From assembly GCA_003194525.1 (NCBI GenBank), contig NBIV01000415.1:1-34116 (forward strand): a stretch of DNA of 34,116 nt, in the 5' to 3' direction. Position 1 is the stretch's first letter; each line of letters begins with the position of its first letter. The translations under genes and the position numbers were made by a program. The DNA comes from Gracilariopsis chorda (lineage: Eukaryota > Rhodophyta > Florideophyceae > Gracilariales > Gracilariaceae). Shown here in pieces: positions 21,516 to 31,691 of this stretch. The notes under the pieces are model-generated. The model was not told where the DNA came from. It did no database searches and was given only the letters and a program-made list of their open reading frames with translations.

Positions 21516-22226
21516 ATGGAAGAGGATATGGTGAAGAAGCTCCCTCGGTTTTGCGCTCGACGCCATGAAGAATTTACGCTGTGGACGATGAGAATTGAGG
21601 CATTACTGGAGTCAAAAGACTTAATGAACGTGGGTCTTGAAGATCCGTCTGTAGAAGGAAGCATGGAGCTCTTTTAGATGAGATGAAGATCAAGATTTCG
21701 AAAGCGCGCATGTACCTGGTCCAGTCATTAGTGGACAAACCACTGCGTGCCATTGCATCAGAACGGAAAACTCCATTTGTGATGTATCGAAAGCTCAAGG
21801 AACGATATGCCACAGAGAACACAGCAACCAGGGTCCAGCTACAGACCAAGCTTCATCAGTCACGCTTCGAAGAGGGTATGGTGATGTCGGACTATGTTGA
21901 TGAGCTGGAATCTGTGTTCTCAAGATTGGAAGCAATGGGTAGTCCAATTGAAGAAACAATGCAGATTGCTATCTTGTTCTCGAGCTTTGGACGTACTGGA
22001 GATAGTGCCTATGGACCCGTCATTTCTGCGCTACAGACAATGGCGGATGAGGATCTCTCATGGGACAAGGTAACGGCTAGATTACTGCAGGAGTAAGAGT
22101 CAAAGACGACAGACAGTAAGGAGATTACGTCGCCAGTTACAGCCCCAGTCGACACGGAGCGTGCATTGAAAGCCAAACTGAAGGGCAAGTGCTTCAGATG
22201 CGGGATGAAGGGTCACTACAAGTGAG
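21516..22226 (+). pseudogene. Copia-2 gag with CCHC zinc knuckle
   Basis: The ATG at 21516 starts MEEDMVKKLPRF, followed by a gag domain of the copia (UBN2-like) type: FTLWTMRIEALLESK, then, in another frame from about 21683, LKERYATENTATRVQLQTKL and a helical region. A CCHC zinc knuckle, CFRCGMKGHYK..EC, lies at about 22190-22231. Damage comprises a frameshift near 21675, a TAA at 22094-22096 and a TGA at 22223-22225. The TGA falls inside the zinc knuckle, at a position that is often Arg or Lys in other elements. Gag would form the particle and bind element RNA. Confidence 0.88.
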
Positions 22227-22531
22227 AGTGTCCCTTGAAAAACGAAAGAGAAGGAAGAAGTGGCAACAAGTCTGGAAGACACCAGGCCTTCGTTGCCCAC
22301 CAGAAAGAACACTGCTTCATAATTGACTCCGGGGCTACCTGTCACATAATTGGCGACCGTACCTTGGCAGTGCAGTTCCCCCTAGTACCACCTAGGACCA
22401 TTGCCCTTGGCGATGGAAGGCGTGTACAAGAATCTAAGGGAGGAACTCTACTGCTGAGGGTGCGTCAACGAGGCAGACCTGAGCTGCACTTGGAGCTAAC
22501 AAATGTGGTCTTTGTAGAAGATATGGATTGA
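22227..22531 (+). pseudogene. Copia-2 aspartic protease
   Basis: In the same frame as the zinc knuckle, the sequence reads CFIIDSGATCHI, the classic copia protease active site (D-S-G-A-T). It is followed by IALGDGRRV and FVEDMD. A TGA stops the frame at 22529-22531, immediately before NLIS, where copia elements usually continue without a break. The protein would cut the gag-pol precursor. Confidence 0.92.
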
Positions 22532-22534
22532 AAC

Positions 22535-23055
22535 TTGATTTCATGCGCAGAACTGGCAGGTGATGGCTATCAAATCCAGTTTGACGTATCTGGTTGCTCC
22601 ATTGTGCGCCGTGGGAAAGCAATCAAAGCTTTCCGTAATGATGGAGTGTATCGTTTATGGACCAAGATAGAAAAGCACCGAGCACTTGTTGTGAAAGAGC
22701 CTGCTGGGCTACGACTATGGCACGAGAGACTTGGCCATTCTGGGAAGCAAAAGATCCGCCAAATCGCTAGGAAGAAGACAGTACTTGGATTGGACTTGGA
22801 TGAGAAACCAAAACCAGCCACCAATTGTTTAGCTTGTATCCAAGGGAAGATGACTCGCCGAAGTCTGTCAGAAAGAAGCCAAGACAGCGCTCGAATTGGG
22901 GATGTGATCTTCACCAATATATGTGGAACCTCCATACTGCAAATATTTCAGACAAGAAGTACTTTGTGTCATTTATTGATAAGAAATCAGGATACAAAAA
23001 CGTACGTCTCCTTGCGAAAAGGAAAGACTTGACTGAACATTTTAGGTGTTTCCTA
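22535..23055 (+). pseudogene. Copia-2 integrase start, truncated by gypsy-B
   Basis: Continuing in frame, NLISCAEL and then LRLWHERLGHSG mark the GAG-pre-integrase domain, with an HHCC finger that ends at CLACIQGK. After a frameshift near 22930 the integrase core begins with YFVSFIDKKSGY, containing the first catalytic Asp. The sequence breaks off at 23055, where the gypsy-B LTR starts. The rest of integrase, RT and RNase H should lie beyond the right edge of the window. Confidence 0.88.
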
Positions 23056-23877
23056 TGGTGCAATTCCCCAAAGGGGAAAAACACCGAAAGAAGTTCGGGA
23101 TCTTCCTCTCACGAGGTGAACCCAGTTGGGTAGAGCCCTCCCAGAGGTGTCACGGTGAAGCCGGTTTGTAAGACCAGGGACACCTGTCGCGACTTGCGCA
23201 GGGAGGTGAAGGCGAAGAATCGGTATCCGCGTGAGCAGGGTGTGATTCTCAGTAGAGGTATGTTTCCACGTAAGTGAGGGTATGTGAGCGGATGCGCACA
23301 CGAGAGCCGCGGATAGCGGGAGGTGCTACCCTAAAAAAGGGAAACGGAATGGTGAAGAGGAGGAAGAGAGGACGAAGTGAGTCGCGAGAGTGACGGGGGT
23401 GAACGGCGATGCCGGTAACAATATCCCTATACAGGGCGAAACACCAATGCAATTGGAACAATTATACTCCCAGTGATGGGTCCCTTTAGATGTACAAGGG
23501 GGTTAGATGTCTCGTGGTTTACGGCGTTTCCCTCCAAGGAGGAGTAGAGTACGCGCGCAAGCGGCAACAACTAGAGCCAATTCCCCAGGTTGGGGTCCCT
23601 TTTTGGGGAAGGTTTATTGGTGCGACGGCAGTGCGCCGTCGCACTAAGTACTAGCTTCCCAGAAATGGGTGTGAAAATAATAAATAATATTAACTAAAAT
23701 ACTCCACATTTCGTGGCAACATCCACTACTGTGGCCAACCGCCAATTGGCCCAAAACCGTGTCCCACGTGTCCATACCCACCATTGTGGGGCGTAGTTCA
23801 TACACACACTACACAACCGATAATATCGGGAAAACGATCAAGTACCCAGAATCCCTCCCTGAGGGCGTTGCACTTCA
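23056..23877 (-). repeat. Gypsy-B 3' LTR (left copy)
   Basis: The first roughly 390 bp align with 33742-34116. On the element strand the LTR would begin TGAAGTGCAA and end TTGCACCA, short imperfect inverted termini. The outer boundary at 23877 is inferred from the CA just before a run of nine C and from the PPT; it cannot be checked because the right copy is cut short. The predicted length is 822 bp. A 10-bp hairpin (GTGCGACGGC / GCCGTCGCAC) lies at 23620-23644. The five bases CCTAT at 23051-23055 would be the candidate target-site duplication. Confidence 0.85.
23620..23644. repeat. 10-bp stem-loop inside the gypsy-B LTR
   Basis: GTGCGACGGC at 23620-23629 and GCCGTCGCAC at 23635-23644 pair perfectly around a 5-nt loop. 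It is the strongest single hairpin I noticed in the LTR. It could belong to an RNA end structure, since the 3' LTR is transcribed, or be one of the general hairpins of this element. Confidence 0.8.
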
Positions 23878-23890
23878 TATCCCCCCCCCT
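23878..23890 (-). promoter_or_regulatory. Gypsy-B polypurine tract
   Basis: On the element strand this reads AGGGGGGGGGATA directly before the inferred LTR start TGAAG. A purine run next to the 3' LTR is the expected primer for plus-strand DNA synthesis. The position fits, and the run of nine G is the only long purine block nearby. Confidence 0.6.
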
Positions 23891-23934
23891 AAGACGGGAA
23901 AACGACCGCGGACGCGGAGGATTCCCAGACGGAA

Positions 23935-25615
23935 ATGGGTGATAAAAGCGCGTGCTCTGTCTCCGGTTCTCCGGTAAATCCCTCTGCACCAGAGTCACCG
24001 AGCGCACAAACGACAACAACAGCCACCATCGACAAGGGATAAATGAACGACGACAACAGCATCAACAACCACAGCCAACCTCCGAGGTCTCTCGGGCGAT
24101 ACACCACCGGTTCCCGGTCAGTTCCTCTGCCTCAGGGCGATCGACATCCGGTACAACTGGGGAGTATGGCTGCTGCAGCCGACCATCCCTTCGCACTACC
24201 ACCTTCGGTGGGATCCTCCGGAACCGCTCTGGCATTCAACTGGCCAACCTATAACACCCTGGTGGGGCTCAACCCGATGAATCGGAATCACGCGTCGCGC
24301 CTGCGCCTTGCCCAGTGGTTCCACCCGGTCGCTGTCCTCAATGAGGCATTGGTCACCGCTTCTGCGGATGGCTCAGACACCCTTCCGGGGGATCTGCCCA
24401 GGGCAGTCACCACATCGTGGGATTGGCGTCACCGGATTGCGATTCCGCGTCACCACCTCCGAAGGAATTCGGGCGAGACCGCCGCTGCGGCGCAGAACGC
24501 GTTGACGCGCATGGCATACCAACGGCAGAGCCGGGCTCCATTCGATGTACCGGTCCCACCGGAGTTCGGCTTCCACATTAGCCACTTCCGCACTCGCGGG
24601 GAGACCAGATACGGCGACAACCTGTTCTGCCTCGAGACCCTCGCTTGGAGTAATTTCCCCGCAGCGCGGCAAGAAGCCGTTTGTTGGGAGCGACCGATTA
24701 TTCGGGCGGAGTTCCGCTATCTTTCCCGACAATACCGGTCAACCTTCCTCCAAAACTTCATCCGCTACGAGCGGCGTTGGCGATCCCGATTCGGGTATTT
24801 CATCCCGTATCAGAACGTGGAGATAGAGCGGATTGCGCCGCCTCACCGACTAGGTCGGTATGTAGCACTCCCCGAGTGGTGGCGCTTCCATGAAGCCTGC
24901 CAGTGGTGCTACATAGAACTCCCGCCGGTACTTACGTACCTCGGTTCGCTGCTCATGCAGGCCGCGTGTGCGGGCAGCGATCCGAAACCTGGATCTTTTC
25001 ATCCCCCTTGGGAGGCAGGCCAACAATGAAGAGGTCCTCCAATTACTTGGGTACATCGACAGCGTTAGCTGGAGCGAGGTCCCGCTGGAGCAAAGCGGTC
25101 GTCTGGATGGCGGCAGCGGTAACACCGGTGGTCCGGGACTCGGTAGAAACACCGCCCTTGCGGGGGATTTTATCTACTTCGACCCCTGGGAGTTCCGGGA
25201 AATTTCCTCCGAGGAGGCGCGCGAGCTTCGCGATACGCCCCGGCATGTGCCGGAACACCACGCGGTGGGGTACGTCGATTCTGACGACTACTACCGCGCA
25301 TACGGCGGGGATGACCCAATGGTCGATAACGAACCGGAAGAACCCGGGGAGATGGACGTAGAGGAAACCGGCGCTAGCGCGGAAGCTTTCCCAGAGGAGG
25401 TATCTCCGGCCGAGCCAGCTGCTGACCGTTCGGCGGCAAGTGCCAGACCTTCTGTCCCCAGCGGGGTGACGGCGAATGAAAACGAAATCATCGCACGTTT
25501 CCTCCGGGGTGCCAGTCTTAGCGCTGCCGAGGTATCGGGGGATGTCACCACCATGGCGGACGCGTTGGTCTACCGCCTTGCTGGGGGTTATGCCCCGGAC
25601 GATGGGGGTGAGTGA
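23935..25615 (+). pseudogene. Opposite-strand extra gene of gypsy-B, about 560 codons
   Basis: This gene runs against the element's direction, between the chromodomain end and the 3' LTR. The ATG at 23935 (MGDKSACSVSGSPV) is followed by a TAA at 24040-24042. The same frame then continues to 25029 with a long, well-mixed protein rich in Arg, Trp and Tyr (FNWPTYNTLVGLNPMNRNHA and YERRWRSRFGYFIPYQN). Near 24960-25020 it switches by a +1 frame change into a second open frame ending at 25615. That second part is acidic (EPEEPGEMDVEETG) and ends in ADALVYRLAGGYAPDDGGE. I recognise no domain, signal peptide or membrane segment. An AATAAA follows 88 bp after the stop. Length and composition argue for a real former gene. 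Confidence 0.6.
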
Positions 25616-25681
25616 AACCTCTAGTCCAGTTTCCTGGTTCTTCTTTCCCTGGCTATGCCAGTTAGTGTAGTGTAGTATTGT

Positions 25682-25708
25682 GGGGAGCTAGCTGCTCCCT
25701 TGAATAAA
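25682..25708 (+). terminator. Hairpin and AATAAA after the opposite-strand gene
   Basis: A GGGGAGCTAGCTGCTCCC hairpin is followed by AATAAA at 25703-25708, 88 bp past the stop of the plus-strand gene. AATAAA is the standard eukaryotic polyadenylation signal. Its placement on the plus strand supports independent transcription of that gene, convergent with gag-pol. Confidence 0.5.
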
Positions 25709-25806
25709 CTTTCCCGTTTAGAACGGTGCTTCTCGGTTGAGTTCCCCGTCTTCGACGGACCTTGCCTTGTTATCCTTTCCTTTCGCTCTCCGCTCGCGCG
25801 GCAACG

Positions 25807-28563
25807 TTACCCAACTTGGGCATTAACCAGCGTGGCTGGGGCTGCAGTTCCCGTTTGACGGTGGTATCGCAGGACCTGCAACCGTGGGAGGTGTTCAATT
25901 GGCTTCTACGTATCCCCATTGGGGTCATACCCGTACCAGTGGACGCGGTATTGTAGAATACCATCCTGGTCCCAGGTGTGTCCGACAAGTCGGTCTACTA
26001 CGAACTCTCGTTCGTAGACCTGCCGGCCGTGCCGGGTGGTGGTTGTACTTCCTTGCGGGGGCTGCCCGCTGTGCGGTATAATGTCCCTTAGCAGGGTGTT
26101 CGGCGATAACTCCGGCGTTGCCGTGCGATGTGATAGCGGACGCTGCTCATGCGGGAAAATATCCCTCAAGAGGGTGTGTGGTGCCACGGTTTTCACCGGC
26201 AAGTCATTCCCCATTGGGGCAGGTTCATTTCCGCTTTCGCGGTATTGCGGGCGAACCGCCAGTCGGCGGGGGACTTGGGCTCCGCCTTCACGGTTGAGCT
26301 CACGAACCGCGAGTTTGCGGGAAGATGACCGCTCCTGCGTGGTCGGCATTTCCACAATCCCCTGGGGGGTCCCGTGCGACACGGTGATTGGGTGGCAAAC
26401 CGCCTCCCTGCCAGGCGCACGAGCGCTCTGCACCATACGTTCCGGCGATGCCGTGGTGTCCCCGGCTACTGACGGGTTGCCTGGGGCTAACTCCGGTACA
26501 CCGGTATTTTGGTCAAAATTCCCCTTTGGGAGGTGCCGGGCAGGTGCCGATGACACCCTTTTCAGGGGAATTGCCGCTAAGCGCGGTGCACCATCTCCAT
26601 GAGGAGGAGCAGCGTCCGGTACGACCAGTTTCGAGCGTGTGATGGCGCGCGTTTTTTCCGATTTCCTCGGTTCTTCGCCGCAACGTTGCGATGGTTGGCG
26701 CAAATTATTCCCCGCAGCGAAGGCTTCGATTCCGTCAATGACGGGAGGCGTTTCCGGTGCTTGCGAGCCAGGGCCTGAAGCTTCGACTGCGGCTTGGCTG
26801 CCTTTTTCCCCAGGTTGGGTGTGGGGATTTCCCAGCGGCGCTGGTGTATCTGGGCGCCTCTTCTCCGCAGGGCGCGGGTCTGATTGACCTGATTGAACCG
26901 CTTCCGCGGGGACTTCCGCCAACGGCGGCTTCGAGGCATCGCCCTGCTCAGGGGATTGGGGGCAATCGTCACCATACTTCCTTATCGGGGATCCTTCCCT
27001 GACGGGGGTGTGCGGTAGTTGCGCTTCAACTTCCCGTGTAGCACGGTATATTTTCCGCGTTTGTGGCGATGCCTCCGGGGATGGATCGGGCGATTGCCTT
27101 TCCGCTGCTGCGGTAATGGAGGGGGGCTTCTCGTTTTCCCGTGACAAACGGTGTACTCGCCGCTTTTGCGGGGCCTGCGCGTCTGGTTCCTGTTGCACAG
27201 CACTGCCCGGGAACGAAGGATTAGTGTCGCGTGACATACTCCGTGCTCCACGTTCAGTGTTCCGTATGTTACGGTGTGTTTCCCGTTGCGACGGCGATAT
27301 CGTTTCTCGAAAACGAGTGTTCTCCTCCCCCTCCTTAGACGGAGCGGCGGGATAAGGGATAACATTCCCCGCCTGGCGGGTATAGATGCGCGCCAGTGGG
27401 GCAGACGTGGTAGGGGCGGGCGCTGAGAGGCCCGAATTACCCGGCTGAGCCGGTGAGTCCGACAGAGTCGGTAGGTCTGAGAGTCCCCGGATGGGGTGTG
27501 GTAGTACCGTAGGCCTAGTACTCCCGGATGGTTCCGGTGTTGCAGAGTCCGTAGAAACGGGGTTGCCTGGATCCAGGACTACCTCTGACGAGGGAGGAGG
27601 GGCAAGGAAAACACGATCACGGGAAATCCGTTCGTGCGTGTCGCCCATCTCTACCACGACAGTGTCGGTGTTAACAGAGATGACCTTGAAGGGTCCATCC
27701 GCCACAAGCGAGAGTTTGTGACGCTTCTCCCGTTCCGGGTTGTAGTACTCCTTCCTTATGAAGACGTAGTTATTTGCCCGAATCGGGGGGGTTTTTTCTC
27801 GCAAGCGAGCGTCAAAATCCCGCTTGTAAGCGGCTTGGGCCCGTGTCATAGACTTCCGCGCAGCGGGGACCAGCTTGGAAAGCCATTGCTTCCATTGCTG
27901 CCGGTAGATACCCACAGGTGGGAAATTGTCCAAGGTAGCTTGGGGTTCCAGTGCCACAGGCGGGGGTGTTCTAGATAGAACCAACTCGAATGGCGAAACT
28001 CCGGTAGTCCGGTGTACCTGCGTATTGTACGCGTAGGTTACCGCATCAGCGTAGAGATCCCAATTCGTTGGGTGGTCAGCGACGTAGGAACGTAACGCCG
28101 CGAGTAACGTCCGGTTAAACCGTTCAACTTTCCCATTACACTGGGGGTGGTAGGTAGTCGTGAACAAGTTCTTGACATCCAGGATGCGACAAACATCCTG
28201 GAAGAACTTGCTCACGAACTGTTTCCTGTTATCGGAGAGCACCTCCACAGGGGGACCGTAGACAAAAATCCAGTGCGTCACCAGAGCCTGGGCCACCGTG
28301 AGAGCGGTTATCCTCCGAAGAGGGACAGTCCGTATCAGCTTAGAAAAGCGGTCGGTAATGACAAGTAGAAACTTGTTTCCAAGTTTCGTGGTGAGTAGTG
28401 GTCCGAGAATATCGATCGCGATAAACTCGAGCGGCGCCCTTGCGGGGAATAGTTTCATCTTCTTCGCATTTTTGCGGAGTTTCACGCGATTCTTCGCGCA
28501 TTCGCTACAAAACCGCACGGTTGCGTAGCAATCCACTGCCATGGCGGGCCAATAGAAATCCCT
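25807..28563 (-). pseudogene. Gypsy-B integrase with long linker and C-terminal chromodomain
   Basis: The integrase joins cDNA to host DNA. Numbered from the internal ATG at 28542, the finger ends with CSEC (13-16). The catalytic triad is D44 (FIAIDILGP), D104 (VLSDNRKQF) and E140 (NGKVERFNR), with normal D-35-E spacing. A GPF module (VADGPFKVISV) follows near 287. From about 325 to 830 runs a Pro/Ser/Glu/Arg-rich linker, probably disordered and unusually long. At about 835-878 a chromodomain begins (EFVVDRLVGHTWDQDG, then YRVHWYGYDPNGDT). It is interrupted by TAG at 25906-25908, where chromodomains have Trp. The same frame continues to a TAA at 25807. The reading frame is open from just after a TGA at 28564-28566. 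Only two point lesions affect this module. Confidence 0.93.
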
Positions 28564-29528
28564 TCACAGGGTTAGGTAGAGTTTCCTCACACCTGGGTGA
28601 CCTCCAATGGGGGCGTAGTGTGATAGATTTAACACCCGCGATTGCAGGGAATGTGGTACCACAATCTGTGGGCGGGCTTCGACCTTCCTTACGAGGTAGC
28701 CTTTGTCGTTTAACCCGAAAGGGAGATCTTCACCACCGTTGATACGGGCACGAATTCTCGTACAGAATGGGTCGCCGAATTGTTCTCGGATCATTTCTTC
28801 CGGTGATACCGGTACAAAGTTTCCCGGTAACGGGTTCTCAGATTTATCTCGCGATGCCAGTAGTTCGTCAAAATCAGCATCCTCGTCCCAGGTTTCTGGC
28901 CTAGCCTCATGGGCATATTCCGGATCGTCCGGGTCTATAGCCATGAAACATGGGACTTCATCATCCTCCGTTGGGAGTGCTTCCCCACTTGTGGGTAACC
29001 GCGACAAAGCGTTGGCCTGGGTGTTCTGCGCACCCTTTTTATAAATGACTTGAAAGTCATATTCCGCGAGGCGGAGTCTCCAGCGCATGAGGCGTCCCGA
29101 CGGGTCGGAGATATTCATTAACCACCTCAATGGGGAATGATCCGTGTACACGGTGAAGTGAATTCCCATAAGGTAGGGGCGCAGAGTGGTCATCGCCCAT
29201 ACGACGGCGAGGCACTCTTTCTCCGATACGGAGTAGTTCCGCTCATGAACATTGAGCGAGCGCGACCAATAACCAATTGGATGTCGTTCCCCCTCGGGGG
29301 TGGTTTGAAAAAGAGCACACCCGACTTGGTAGTCGCTCGAGTTCGTATCTACGGAGTATGGCAACCCAAGTTTTGGGAGATGTAGGATTGGTGCTGATGT
29401 GACAGCCTCCTTCAAGGAGTTAAAAGCTTCCGATTGCTCGGGCGTAAATGTTCCCAGTTTTGGGGGCTCCCCTTTCGCAACAACGCGTTTAGGGTCGCCG
29501 CAGTATCCGAAAAGTTCGGGATAAACCG
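28564..29528 (-). pseudogene. Gypsy-B RNase H and integrase zinc-finger start
   Basis: This continues the polyprotein after the RT. Visible motifs are YSVDTNSSDYQVGCALFQ (first catalytic Asp), ERNYSVSEKECLAVVWA (Glu), FTVYTDHSPLRWLM (Asp) and YKKGAQNTQANALSRLP at the RNase H end. An acidic connector follows, then the first half of the integrase finger (LSHYAPIGGHPGVRK). The frame closes with TGA at 28564-28566, just before a RDFYWP block where other gypsy elements usually have another basic residue. The frame differs from that of the RT, so a frameshift lies near 29450-29500. Confidence 0.93.
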
Positions 29529-31691
29529 TCAATAGACGTTGACCAGCCCCAAAAAGGAGCGCAGTTCCGTTTGAGTACGGGGTTCTTTCGCCTCAACGAG
29601 GGATTTGACTCGAGCTTTCTCGATCGCTAACCGTCCAGGACGGATAATGTGACCCAGATACTTCACAGTATCTGTGAAAAACTCGCATTTCCTCAACTTG
29701 AGGGTAATTCCCGCATCGCGGAGTACGGTCAGCACGTCTCGGACGTGAGTGAGATGGTCGTCCAACGAGTTGGAGAAGATGATAATATCATCAAGGTAGA
29801 CCAGACAGCTCCGCCACTTAAAGCGGTTGAGTAGAATATCTACTGCACGCTGAAAGGTGGCGGGGGCGTTGGTTAACCCAAACGGCATCCGCTTGAATCG
29901 GTACGTTCCTGCATGGCAGGTGAATGCCGTTTTATCGCGATCCTCCTGTCTGACAGGTACTTGCCAATATCCCCAATTGGCATCAAGGGCCGTGAACACG
30001 GTGGCGTCTCCAAGGGAGTCAATGCACTCGTCCATACGAGGGATGGGGTACGTGTCCCTGACAGTCACGGCATTGAGCCGGCGGTAGTCGACACAGAACC
30101 TCCAGGTTCCATCGGCCTTTAATGCCAGTACAACTGGGGATGCCCAGGGTGATTGAGCGGGCTCAATTACACCTGCGCGGAGCATTTCGTCCACTTGGGA
30201 CTGCTCCTCTTCCCGAGCTTTCGGACCTGCCCTGTAAGGGGGTTTTGCAACCGGTCGCGCACCGGGGATTAAATCGATCCGGTGTTCCGTTGCATTAATC
30301 TCGCCAAGCGAGCCATCCCACATTGTGGTGAATTCCCGTAACATAGTACGGAGTTTGTCGCGGTGCGACTCTGGCACGTGGCTGAAGTCCAGCGCTTCAA
30401 GTGCTTTTTCCGGATCAATCCGGTCGTTGCTCGATGGAGCATTGTCCTGTGGAACAGGTGTGGTTCGCAATTCCGAGTTACTCGGTATGTTCAACGCTGA
30501 AGTAGCTGTTTCGTCCCCCTCCTTAGACTTGACGTCTTCGGACGGCGGGGCGAACTCTTCAGAAGAGGTGGTAACTCCGAGTACATCGGCGGCTGTCATC
30601 TTTGTTGGCAGCATTCCCATAGGATGGGGGTTTACACTCCCAATTACTTGGTGTTTGACCAGATACTGGGGGTGTTTGCCAAGGTTGGTGGCAACCAATA
30701 TCCGGAAAGGAACATCCGAGGACATGGAGACAATTCCATTAGCCAGCGCCAGCTGGGATTTCTCGTACAACGAGGCGAGGGGTTGTATAACCCGAAGACC
30801 GTGTTGACGGGAATTTACCTGCACCCAGACTTTGGACTCAGCCGGTATAGAAACCGAGGCAGCGACGCGGAGCTTGGTGGACTCGCGGGACGCGGGCGGT
30901 GGTTCCTGCGCAGCAGGGAGCGGAACTTGTTCCCGAGAGGACCACTTTAGCGGGCGGCGAACAATCGGAACCGACGATCCGTCGTCAAGTTCTACACGCT
31001 TGAGGCGGGGCCTGATTGCGTCGACAAATTTGTCGCAGTAATCACATCCCAGTATCACTGGTGCTGCCAATGAACGGCAAACGATGAAGTCCAACTTCAC
31101 CACAGAGGTACCAAGTCTCACGATGAGGTCCACTGTGCCCACCGTTTGTAACAGATTGTTGTTCGCATCCGAAATGTCGGGGACCGCGTCAGAGCGGATA
31201 CGAGACCGCACAAGCGGGGGTAACAATGATTCCACAACAAAGTTGGGGCCTGCACCTGTATCCAGGACGGTGAGAAACCTCACCATAAACTGGGGGTCAA
31301 GGCCAAGGTCGGCATAGACCTTATAATTGCGTTTGGCCAAGACCAAGACTCTACCGGGAATCCGGGGATTTTTACTCCGTATCCACGGGCGACGCAACAC
31401 ACCGAGGTGCGCAGAGTCCGCGTCAGTGGTGTCTTTCCTCGAGAGGACTTTCACCGGGGAGCGAGACCAGGACGCCTCGGGCGCCAACAGCCTCGTTCTT
31501 GAGGACGCCTCTCCCAAAGGGGAGACTCCCTCAGTTAGTTTTAACGGATGGTTGCGTGATCTCCCGAATCGGGGTGTATGAAGCTTGCCGCGCACGCGGG
31601 GTCTGTGGTAGGGCATGGGAAAAGTCCGTTTTAGCACGGAGGTAGGAAGCCGTCGGGACGGAACGTTTCTCCTCTGGAGTGAGGGCCTCAT
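29529..31691 (-). pseudogene. Gypsy-B protease and reverse transcriptase
   Basis: This is a 720-codon open frame. A basic N-terminal stretch leads to the aspartic protease (FLTVLDTGAGPNFVV, residues 139-153, and the ILGCDY flap-end block near 213-218). A Ser/Pro-rich spacer follows, then the RT: SPWASPVVLALKADGTWR (514-531), CVDYRRLNAVT, the catalytic FTALDANWGYWQ (D570), MPFGLTNAPATFQ and YLDDIIIFS (632-640, with both Asp of the active site). The frame ends with TGA at 29529-29531, inside FLGLVNVY.RFIP; that position is commonly Arg in relatives, so CGA to TGA would explain it. The ATG at 31691 is inside the overlap with gag; the true entry may be by frameshift. It overlaps the end of gag by at least 160 bp. 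Confidence 0.95.

Noticed and set aside
23935..25615. Envelope-like gene of gypsy-B.
   Set aside because: It is on the opposite strand and shows no signal peptide or membrane-spanning segment.
25906..29531. Possible reassignment of TGA to an amino acid, because several in-frame TGA codons sit inside otherwise good pol frames.
   Set aside because: TAG and TAA also occur as in-frame stops, and frameshifts are present too. Ordinary decay by C-to-T change explains all of them.
29649..30950. Plus-strand frames opposite the gypsy-B protease and RT.
   Set aside because: They are shadows of the real minus-strand pol frame.
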